From Streptoverticillium olivoreticuli subsp. olivoreticuli (GTDB lineage Bacteria; Actinomycetota; Actinomycetes; Streptomycetales; Streptomycetaceae), in the NCBI RefSeq assembly GCF_003391135.1, contig NZ_CP031455.1:7405501-7469500 (forward strand): a stretch of 64,000 bases of DNA, given 5' to 3'. Below the pieces are notes generated by a model. It was not told where the DNA came from, ran no database searches, and saw only the letters and a list, made by a program, of their open reading frames with translations. This document shows positions 34,644 to 40,990 of the stretch, one piece after another. The stretch's first letter is position 1, and the number at the start of each line of letters is the position of its first letter. A program made the position numbers and the translations under genes.

Positions 34644-34703
34644 ATGAAGAAGACCATCAAGGTGCGTAAGAACAGCAACTACCTCGGCACCCTCCTGGGC
34701 TGA
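34644..34703 (+). CDS. Putative RiPP precursor peptide, copy 3
   Basis: Starts at ATG 34644, again exactly 105 nt after the previous copy, behind GAGGGGAGGTGTCCGCC. It encodes the same 19 residues with its own silent changes (CGT at Arg8, GGC at Gly15). The spacer before copies 2 and 3 is also similar (GATTCGAT-like), so the 105-bp unit arose by tandem duplication. A strong hairpin follows. Confidence 0.8.
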   Translation: MKKTIKVRKNSNYLGTLLG

Positions 34704-34738
34704 ACCGAGTGACGGCCGGCCTTCGGGACCGGCCCAGT

Positions 34739-34775
34739 GCGAGGCGGGTCGAGGTGCTGACTCGACCCGCCTCGC
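34739..34775 (+). terminator. Perfect 15-bp hairpin between the peptide genes and protein B
   Basis: GCGAGGCGGGTCGAG (34739-34753) pairs without mismatch with CTCGACCCGCCTCGC (34761-34775) across a 7-nt loop. A smaller hairpin (GGCCGG with CCGGCC, about 34714-34734) precedes it. Placed after the last peptide and 34 nt before the next gene, it could act as a partial terminator that gives far more peptide than enzyme mRNA, as in many RiPP operons. Confidence 0.75.
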
Positions 34776-34808
34776 CGCACTGCACCGCATACATCTGGGA
34801 GTGCCGAG

Positions 34809-35882
34809 ATGATTGTCGTCCGTCCTGAGGCCTATCGCCAGTACATGGCGGGCCGTAACCGGTTCGTGCTGGTCGTGGAAAAGGCCCTCGCCGACTTCTT
34901 CCGGATCGAGCACGGCACCCGCCACGAACACCACGCCACCGTCCTCGCGGAGCCCGGCCGCACCCTCGCCGACGTGCTGCGCTCCGACGTGCCCGAGAAC
35001 TCCGACGTCCTCGTGGTGGCCGCCGCCGACTCCCTGCTGACCGCCCCGACCGTCGAGATCGGCCCCGGGCGCACCGTCGCCGCCGTCCGGATGGGCACCG
35101 GACCGCTCGCCCTCGACCAGACGCGCTCCCTGCTGGAGGCCCTGGAGCGGACCGACCCCGACGACGTGCAGCGCCACGCCGACGCGCTGGCCGGCACGCT
35201 GGCCACGGCCGGCGGGCTCCGGATCGAGGACCCGCTCACCGGCTCCGTCGCGCAGGCCCGCTTCACCCGGCCGACCTGGTCGCGGTCGGACGTCGGCGCC
35301 TTCAAGCCCGGCGCGGTCCAACTGGCGCCCACGGGACGGCTGCGCCTCGCCACCGACGTCACGGGCACGACATTCTCCGGCCAGATCGCCGTCAAGGGCT
35401 GGCCGGTCGTCCGAAGCCGCACCGGCGGCGACGACCGCCGCCACGAGCTCTACGAGCAGCTGACGGGCCTGTCCCACTACCCGCTCGTCCTCACCGTCGA
35501 CGACGGTACGGTGACCGACCTGAAGGCCGCCGCGTCCGGCTCGGGTGCCGCCGCGGCCGCGCTGGAGAGCCTCTTCGCCGAGCACTCCGACCACTCCGTC
35601 GTCTCCGGCGTGGAGTTCGGCCTGAGCCGGGGCACCCAGCCGCTGCCCTTCAACACCGAGGCCAACTCGGCCGCCACGGGCCGCGCGAAGGCCTCCGTCC
35701 ACCTGGTCCTGGGCGCGCTGCCGCAGACCCCGTACCAGCTGACCCTGGCCTGTGCGACCAGCACCGTCACCGCCGAGGGCGCCGCCGGGGCACTGGCCGG
35801 CACCGGCACGGAGGACGGCGGGGGCGAGCGTCCCCGGCGCCGCATGAACCGTGTCACCGCGTCCAGTTGCGGCTGCCACTGA
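34809..35882 (+). CDS. M29-aminopeptidase-like protein B, degenerate metal site
   Basis: 357 residues, nearly the same length as protein A. It aligns with A over the C-terminal domain: TGRLRLATDVTGT, SGVEFGLSRG, ASVHLVLG and YQLTLACATSTVTAEG correspond to SGEISVLPM, WEIGHALNTS, CLHWGLG and YHLDIISPDTTVYTESG. Of the five metal ligands of A only Glu269 and His298 remain; the others read Arg177, Gln310 and Thr312. It is therefore probably a catalytically dead partner, perhaps forming a heteromer with A or binding the peptide. The C-terminus ends in the unusual SSCGCH. ATG 34809 has GGGAGTGCCGAG upstream. Known paired active/inactive peptidases in RiPP pathways (TldD/TldE) offer a precedent of a different fold. 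Confidence 0.65.
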   Translation: MIVVRPEAYRQYMAGRNRFVLVVEKALADFFRIEHGTRHEHHATVLAEPGRTLADVLRSDVPENSDVLVVAAADSLLTAPTVEIGPGRTVAAVRMGTGPLALDQTRSLLEALERTDPDDVQRHADALAGTLATAGGLRIEDPLTGSVAQARFTRPTWSRSDVGAFKPGAVQLAPTGRLRLATDVTGTTFSGQIAVKGWPVVRSRTGGDDRRHELYEQLTGLSHYPLVLTVDDGTVTDLKAAASGSGAAAAALESLFAEHSDHSVVSGVEFGLSRGTQPLPFNTEANSAATGRAKASVHLVLGALPQTPYQLTLACATSTVTAEGAAGALAGTGTEDGGGERPRRRMNRVTASSCGCH

Positions 35883-35912
35883 CCGACTCCGGGCGGTGCG
35901 GGACCCCGGCCC

Positions 35913-35936
35913 GTCCGGCGGCCCCGGCCGCCGGAC
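35913..35936 (+). terminator. Hairpin between protein B and the S9 peptidase
   Basis: GTCCGGCGGCC (35913-35923) and GGCCGCCGGAC (35926-35936) form a perfect 11-bp stem with a CC loop, 31 nt past the stop of protein B. It may reduce read-through into the peptidase gene. Confidence 0.5.
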
Positions 35937-36017
35937 GCCCGATCCCGTAACCGGCCCGCCGTTCTCCGCCCGCGGGAGCGCGCCGGCACCCGACGGAGCC
36001 GTAGGAGAACCACAGCG

Positions 36018-37811
36018 ATGACCGCGCCCGTGCCGCACACCGCGGACACCCCCCGCTGGGAGCAGCGCTTCCGCGCGCCCCGCTACACCCTGCCCGCGTG
36101 GGCCAAGAGCGCGCCGCAGCGCTGCGCCTTCGTCAGCGACCTGTCCGGCATCGCCCAGGTGTACTGCTGGGACCGTACGGCCGGGAGCATCCGGCAGGTC
36201 ACCGACCGGCCCTCGGGCACCCAGAGTTGCGCCATCGAGGCGTCCGGGCGGGCGGTGTGGTGGTTCGCCGACGCCGGCGGCGACGAGTACGGACAGTGGA
36301 TGCGGCAGCCCTTCGAAGGCGGCCCCGACACCCCGGCGGCCCCCTCCACCGGCCTCTACTGGCCGTCCGGCCTGGCCGTCGGGCTGGAGGACCACGCCCT
36401 GCTCGGCTGCTCGACCGAGGACGGCGCCACCGTCCACCTGGTGCTGCCCGGCGGCGCCACCCGCCTGCTCTACCGGCACGAGGAACCCGCCTACGCCGTC
36501 GACCTGTCCCGGTCGCTGGACCTCGCGGTGATCGCCCACAGCGAGCGCGGCGACCTGTGGGACCTGGGCGTCCGCGTCCTTGGCACCGACGGCTCCACGG
36601 TCGCCGACCTCGCCGACGACGAGGGCGGGCTGGAGGCCGTGGGCTTCTCGCCGGTCCGCGGCGACGCCCGGCTGCTGCTCCAGCACCAGCGGGACGACCG
36701 CTGGGAACCGGTGGTCTTCGACCCGCGCACCGGCGAGCGCACGGAGATCGGCCTCGGGCTGCCAGGCGACGTGACCGTCGAGTGGTTCCAGGACGCCCGC
36801 TCCCTGCTGGTGGTCCACGACCACGAGGCCCGGTCCACGGCCTACCGCTACGACCTGCGGGGCGGTGAGCTCACCCGCCTCGACACCCCGCCGGGGACGA
36901 TCGAGCACGCCCGCACCCGCCCCGACGGCGACGCCTGGCTGCTGTGGTCGAGCTCCTCCCGGCCACCGGCCTTCCGCGGGCTGCTCGACGACCCGAAGTT
37001 CCCCGCCTCGCGGCAGGTGCCGCCGCTGACCGCCGAGGCGCGCGACCTGTGGGTGGACGGCCCCGGCGGCCGGATCCACGCCCTGCTCAGCACCCCGGGC
37101 ACCGGCGAGGGGCCGTACCCGACGGTCTTCCTGCTGCACGGCGGGCCCGACGACCAGGACCAGGACGCCTTCGACCCGACGGTGGCCGCCTGGGTCGACC
37201 ACGGCTTCGCGGTCGTCCGGGTCAACTACCGCGGCTCGACCGGCTACGGGCAGGCCTGGACCGAGGCGCTGCGCGCCCGGGTGGGGCTGACCGAGCTGGA
37301 GGACGTCGCCGCCGTGCGGCGCTGGACCGTGGAGCACGGCATCGCCGACCCGCGCCGGCTGGTGTTGTCCGGCTGGTCCTGGGGCGGCTATCTGACGCTG
37401 CTGGCCCTGGGCACACAGCCGGACGACTGGGCGCTGGGGCTCGCCGGGGCGCCGGTGGCCGACTGCGCCGACGCCCACCGGCAGGCGATGGAGGAGATCA
37501 AGGCGCTGGACCGCAGCCTCTTCGGGGGCTCGCCCGAGGAGGTGCCCGAGCGCTACCGCGAGGCCTCGCCCGTCACCTACGTCGACGCCGTCCGCGCCCC
37601 GGTGCTCATCTGCGCCGGGACCAACGACGCCCGCTGCCCCGTCGACCAGGCCCGCGCCTACGCCGAGCGGCTCGCCGAGCGAGGGGTGCCCCATCAGTTC
37701 CACTGCTACGACGCCGGGCACAGCGTCACCGACGTCGCGGAGCGGGTGGCGCTCTTCCGGCGCCAACTCGCCTTCGTACGCGACCATCTGACGGATCCTC
37801 CCTCCTGCTGA
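36018..37811 (+). CDS. Prolyl-oligopeptidase-family (S9) serine peptidase of the peptide locus
   Basis: 597 residues. An N-terminal seven-bladed-propeller-like region (about 1-340) precedes an alpha/beta-hydrolase domain (HGGPDDQDQDAF; VNYRGSTGYGQAW). The triad is visible as Ser454 in GWSWGGY, Asp537 in GTNDARCPVD and His568 in AGHSV. No signal peptide is present, so it should act on small peptides in the cytoplasm. ATG 36018 follows TAGGAGAAC. As the last clear gene of the cluster it could remove a leader, trim the modified peptide, or even cyclise it, since some S9 enzymes are macrocyclases in plant and fungal peptide pathways; which of these applies is inference. Confidence 0.85.
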   Translation: MTAPVPHTADTPRWEQRFRAPRYTLPAWAKSAPQRCAFVSDLSGIAQVYCWDRTAGSIRQVTDRPSGTQSCAIEASGRAVWWFADAGGDEYGQWMRQPFEGGPDTPAAPSTGLYWPSGLAVGLEDHALLGCSTEDGATVHLVLPGGATRLLYRHEEPAYAVDLSRSLDLAVIAHSERGDLWDLGVRVLGTDGSTVADLADDEGGLEAVGFSPVRGDARLLLQHQRDDRWEPVVFDPRTGERTEIGLGLPGDVTVEWFQDARSLLVVHDHEARSTAYRYDLRGGELTRLDTPPGTIEHARTRPDGDAWLLWSSSSRPPAFRGLLDDPKFPASRQVPPLTAEARDLWVDGPGGRIHALLSTPGTGEGPYPTVFLLHGGPDDQDQDAFDPTVAAWVDHGFAVVRVNYRGSTGYGQAWTEALRARVGLTELEDVAAVRRWTVEHGIADPRRLVLSGWSWGGYLTLLALGTQPDDWALGLAGAPVADCADAHRQAMEEIKALDRSLFGGSPEEVPERYREASPVTYVDAVRAPVLICAGTNDARCPVDQARAYAERLAERGVPHQFHCYDAGHSVTDVAERVALFRRQLAFVRDHLTDPPSC

Positions 37812-37837
37812 GGCCTTCGGCGGGTACGGGCGGTCCC

Positions 37838-37906
37838 GGGCCGTGGGTCCTGGGCCGACCTCCGGCGGCGGGGGTCCACCGAAGGCCGGGCCGGGGCCCA
37901 CGGCCC
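37838..37906 (+). terminator. Inverted repeat after the S9 peptidase
   Basis: GGGCCGTGGGTCC (37838-37850) pairs with GGGCCCACGGCCC (37894-37906) with one wobble; a second pair, GGCCTTCGG with CCGAAGGCC, is interleaved with it. This probably terminates the peptide locus. The 262 nt between the S9 gene and the RraA-like gene hold only this structure and a doubtful small ORF. Confidence 0.55.
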
Positions 37907-37954
37907 CTTCCCGGAACGGCCCCTCCCCGGAAGAACCAAGGAAAGGACGTTCCT

Positions 37955-38122
37955 GTGCTGATCTCCGTGCTGTCGGGTCCCGGCGGGAGCGGGTTGTGCC
38001 CGCGGGACGAGACCGTGCTGTGCCCTCCCCGGCGCGGGCGCCGGACGCCGCCGCTCAGGGGAGGGGGCGGCTCCTACTCCAACGCCCCGTTCACCTGGGC
38101 CAGATGGGAGCGGAACGTATAA
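37955..38122 (+). CDS. Doubtful 55-residue ORF after the S9 peptidase
   Basis: GTG 37955 is preceded by AAGGAAAGGA at good spacing and opens a frame to TAA 38120-38122. The product begins MLISVLSGPGGSGLCPRDET and is Gly/Arg-rich. Its last 49 nt are antisense to the 3' end of the RraA-like gene, which weakens the case. It could be an additional peptide of the locus or chance. Confidence 0.22.
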   Translation: MLISVLSGPGGSGLCPRDETVLCPPRRGRRTPPLRGGGGSYSNAPFTWARWERNV

Positions 38123-38757
38123 CCCGGATCCGTGCGGCGCCGGTCGAGGAAGCGGCTCCACTGGAGCTGCTCCCGCAGGCCGACGCCGCCCAGTGCCATG
38201 TCGGCCTGGATCCGCTCGGCGCGGACGATCTTCTCGGCGACGGCCAGCACATCCTCCCGCAGGGCCGCGGGCACGGCCACGACGCCGTCCGCGTCGGCCA
38301 CCACGGTGTCGCCGTCCCGCCCCTCGAAGAGGGACGTGCCCGCGCCCGAGCCCTCGGGGCGGGGATGGGGCGAGGCCGGGCACGGCCCGAGGCTGAACAC
38401 CGGCAGGCCGATGGCGGCGAGTTCGTCGGTGTCGCGGTGGCAGCCCCACAGGATCAGGCCCGCGGCACCGGCCAGCCGGGACTCGATCGCGACGAGGTCA
38501 CCCGCGCACGCCTCGTCCGTACGGCCGCCGTTGTCGATCAGCAGCACCTCGCCCGGCACGGTGCGGTCCAGCCCTTCGAGGATCGACGCCACCCCGTCCG
38601 TGTGCGCGATCCGGCGCAGCGGGCCGGAGCAGCGCATGCCGGCGACGGCGGGGGACAGGGGGCGGGGCGGGAGGCCGAGGGGCGCCTCCAGGCGGGCGGC
38701 GGCGTCCCACAGCGCCGCCGTGGGCCACATCGGGTGCTCGTCGGTGCTGCTGACCAT
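38074..38757 (-). CDS. RraA/HMG-aldolase-family protein
   Basis: 227 residues. Signatures of the RraA-like fold are VPGEVLLIDNGGRTDEACAGDL, GAAGLILWGCHRDTDEL and GDTVVADADGVVAVP. Members include 4-hydroxy-4-methyl-2-oxoglutarate aldolases and regulators of RNase E; without an RNase-type context the aldolase-like role is more likely. ATG 38757 has CCAGGAGAATCCC upstream. It lies 28 nt after azlD, as the last gene of the azlC-azlD-rraA transcription unit. Confidence 0.82.
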   Translation of the reverse strand: MVSSTDEHPMWPTAALWDAAARLEAPLGLPPRPLSPAVAGMRCSGPLRRIAHTDGVASILEGLDRTVPGEVLLIDNGGRTDEACAGDLVAIESRLAGAAGLILWGCHRDTDELAAIGLPVFSLGPCPASPHPRPEGSGAGTSLFEGRDGDTVVADADGVVAVPAALREDVLAVAEKIVRAERIQADMALGGVGLREQLQWSRFLDRRRTDPGYTFRSHLAQVNGALE

Positions 38758-38785
38758 GGGATTCTCCTGGGGGGTGAGAGGGCCG

Positions 38786-39097
38786 TCAGCCGACGGCCAG
38801 GCGGGTCAGGGCGGTCGCCGCGGCTCCGAGCACGACGACGAGCAGGGTCGGCCACTTCCGCCAGATGCCGAAGGCGCCCACCAGGAGCCCGGCCACGCGG
38901 GCGTCGAGGACCAACGCCTTGCCGTCGCCGAACATCTGAGTGGCGATCAGGGCGGCCAGCAGGGTCGGGGCCATCAGGGTCACCACCCGCTGCATGGCGG
39001 CGGGCAGCTCCTCGCCGCCCAGCAGCACCGGGCCCGTCGCCTTCAACGCCATCGAGACGGCGCCCACCAGCAGCACCGCGAGCCACAGTCCGCTCAT
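38786..39097 (-). CDS. azlD: AzlD-family branched-chain amino-acid exporter subunit
   Basis: 103 residues with three to four hydrophobic helices (LWLAVLLVGAVSMALKATGP; VVTLMAPTLLAALIATQMF; TLLVVVLGAAATALTRLA). The AlkxTGP start region and small size are typical of AzlD, the partner of AzlC. Its start (ATG 39097) overlaps the azlC stop by 4 nt, so the two are translationally coupled and likely form one membrane complex. Confidence 0.9.
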   Translation of the reverse strand: MSGLWLAVLLVGAVSMALKATGPVLLGGEELPAAMQRVVTLMAPTLLAALIATQMFGDGKALVLDARVAGLLVGAFGIWRKWPTLLVVVLGAAATALTRLAVG

Positions 39098-39843
39098 CGC
39101 TTCCTCAACCCCAGCAGACAGGCGGCGGTGGCCGCGATCAATGGGACGCCGGGCGACGCGAAGGGCACCAGGGTCAGGGCGATCGCGACCCCCAGGACGG
39201 CGGCCACCAGCGCCTTCCTGCTGGTGATCTGCCCCTTGAGCAGGGCCATGAAGAGCACGGGGGAGACCACGTCGAGGCCGAAGCGCTCCGGGTCGCCGAG
39301 ATAGTGCGCGCCCAGCAGCCCGACCGCGGTGCCGCCGACCCAGGCGCAGTAGACCAGGACACCCGCGCCGAGCAGCCGCCCCCGGGAGTAACGGCCGCCT
39401 CCGATGTGGCCCACGGCCCACGACTCGTCGACCACCAACTGGGCCGACAGGAACCGCTTGAGCACCCCGCCCGTCATCGCCGGGGCCACGCTGATGCCGA
39501 TGGGCAGATAGCGCGAGTTCAGCAGGACGGCCGCCACGATCGCCGCCGCGATGCCACCGCCCGTGCCCAGCACCGAAGCGGCCGCGAACTGCGCGGAGCC
39601 CGCGAAGGTCGTCACCGACATCACCAGCGGCGCCAGCACCCCCATGCCCGCGGCGCGGGCGACCACGCCGAACGACACGGCGAACCCGAAGACCGCCACG
39701 GCCAGCGGCACCGCGGCCCGCAGCCCCTGCACCGCTTCCTCCCGGAATCCCACCGAGGGAGAATGTGTTCCCCCGTCAGGGACCGCGTCGGAAACAGGAG
39801 AGCCGGAGGTGGCCGGGTTGGGTAATTCCTTTTGTGAATCCAT
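39094..39843 (-). CDS. azlC: AzlC-family amino-acid exporter subunit
   Basis: 249 residues from ATG 39843. Six or more helices carry family blocks such as FREEAVQGLRAAVPLAVAVF, SVTTFAGSAQFAAASVLG and LLNSRYLPIGISVAPAM. AzlC and AzlD together export branched-chain amino acids and analogues. It is divergent from the CGNR-type regulator across 87 nt, so that protein may control it. The N-terminal 40 residues are a soluble Ser/Pro-rich extension. Confidence 0.9.
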   Translation of the reverse strand: MDSQKELPNPATSGSPVSDAVPDGGTHSPSVGFREEAVQGLRAAVPLAVAVFGFAVSFGVVARAAGMGVLAPLVMSVTTFAGSAQFAAASVLGTGGGIAAAIVAAVLLNSRYLPIGISVAPAMTGGVLKRFLSAQLVVDESWAVGHIGGGRYSRGRLLGAGVLVYCAWVGGTAVGLLGAHYLGDPERFGLDVVSPVLFMALLKGQITSRKALVAAVLGVAIALTLVPFASPGVPLIAATAACLLGLRKR

Positions 39844-39930
39844 CGAGCCCTCTGCTTCGGAGCGGGCAAACAGGGTGCGGTGCGCGACAGCCGCGTGCGC
39901 GCCGCCGACAGACAGCCATAGTACGGAGTC

Positions 39931-40500
39931 ATGGTGAGGTTTACTAGTTACTCGGAGCCTTCGGTGACGCTGGCTGAAGACCTGGTCAACACCTACAACA
40001 TCGTGCGAAATATCGAAAAAATGCCGGAAGTTGACGGGCTGTCCGCTCTCTTCGCCCAGCACGGCATGCCCCTCGCCGCCGAGCTCTCCGAGGCCGACCT
40101 CGCCGCCGCCCACCGGCTGCGCCCCGTACTGCGCGAGGTCTTCGGCGCCCCCGACGAGGCCACCGCGGTCGCCCTGCTCAACCGCGTGCTCGCCGACCAC
40201 CGCGCCGTCCCGCACTACACCGACCACGACGGCACCTGGCACCTCCACGTCGCGGCCCCCGACGCCTCACCCGTCGACCGCTACGCCGCCGACGCCGCCA
40301 TGGCCCTGCTGGGCGTCATCACCACCGGCGGGATGGACCGCCTCCACGTCTGCGTCGGCAACCGCTGCGCCGAGGTCTTCGTCGACACCTCCCGCAACCA
40401 GTCCCGCCGCTACTGCTCCCCCCTCATCTGCGGCAACCGCGCCCACGCCGCCGCCCACCGGGCCCGGCGCAAGGCGGAAGCGGTGCCCCAGGGCGGCTGA
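39931..40500 (+). CDS. CGNR zinc-finger protein (ABATE-domain regulator type)
   Basis: 189 residues. The N-terminal region (LAEDLVNTYNIVRNIEKMPEVDGL) resembles the ABATE domain, and the C-terminus carries the zinc finger CVGNRCAEVFVDTSRNQSRR followed by YCSPLICGNRAHAAAHRARR, with the CGNR signature. Such proteins are thought to be DNA-binding regulators linked to stress or metabolism. The start ATG 39931 is 87 nt from the divergent azlC, the probable target. No other anomalies. Confidence 0.88.
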   Translation: MVRFTSYSEPSVTLAEDLVNTYNIVRNIEKMPEVDGLSALFAQHGMPLAAELSEADLAAAHRLRPVLREVFGAPDEATAVALLNRVLADHRAVPHYTDHDGTWHLHVAAPDASPVDRYAADAAMALLGVITTGGMDRLHVCVGNRCAEVFVDTSRNQSRRYCSPLICGNRAHAAAHRARRKAEAVPQGG

Positions 40501-40502
40501 CG

Positions 40503-40857
40503 ATCAGCCCGGCGACCGCCGGTGAGGCACCGGCCGTCAGGGCGTACTCCTCGTCCGCGAGGGCTGAGGGTCGTGACGAGGATGATCGCGCCGGCCGCAA
40601 CCTTGCCCAGCCCGCCGTCGGAGCGGGACTGGGACAGACAAGTCGTCGAGCGACGCGCCGAGCGGCCGGGGCGCGACGTAGGTGATCCAGAAGGCCACGA
40701 CCGTGTCGAGCCGGAACTTGAAGTGCGCGACGGCCGCGGCGGCGATCACCGCACCGAAGAGGGGCGCCGACACCGGATAGCCGGGGTTCAGTTGCTCCCC
40801 TGTGAGATCACCCGCCGCGGTGCCCAGGGCGAAGGTGAAGAGGATGGCCGACCATTG
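40503..40857 (-). pseudogene. Remnant of a COG4705-type membrane protein, truncated and frameshifted
   Basis: Reading leftward from 40857 the frame gives ALQWSAILFTFALGTAAGD, then PVSAPLFGAVIAAAAVAHFK and VVAFWITYVAPRPLGASLDDL, the C-terminal half of an uncharacterised membrane-anchored protein family. Near 40640 the frame breaks; the continuation LSQSRSDGGLGKVAAGAIIL reads on in the neighbouring frame. The N-terminal half is missing exactly where the IS200/IS605-type element begins, and no matching piece is found at the other end of the element. The gene was therefore interrupted and then partly lost. Confidence 0.7.
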
Positions 40858-40990
40858 AAGTGCTCTCTCGGATGAATCCGGGAGATTCCTGCCTACCTTG
40901 CGATGGCGGGCTTGACGCGGCGTGCGCGCCTTGCGACTGCCCTTCCGGCAGCCGGGATGAGCGCGAGGCCCATCCGGTACAGGTGCAGGA
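40857..40990 (-). ncRNA. Candidate omega-RNA at the tnpB 3' end
   Basis: TnpB nucleases use a guide RNA made from the 3' end of tnpB through the element end, with the guide taken from the flanking DNA. Here the segment from the tnpB C-terminal codons to the hairpin CTCCCGGAT/ATCCGAGAG and the end near 40857 has that layout; the guide would then come from the sequence just below 40857 (ATGGTCGGCC on the minus strand). This is based on family knowledge and the hairpin only; the 5' boundary is a guess. Confidence 0.35.

Noticed and set aside
34434..34703. Regularly spaced repeats that might suggest a CRISPR array
   Set aside because: The repeating unit is a 60-nt ORF with a ribosome site, the spacers are similar to one another, and no cas gene is near. 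It is a gene array.
33273..37901. A 1542-codon open frame on the minus strand opposite the peptide locus
   Set aside because: Opposite-strand frames of this length are common in high-GC DNA. It has no sensible codon bias or domains, and it runs antisense through genes with clear motifs.
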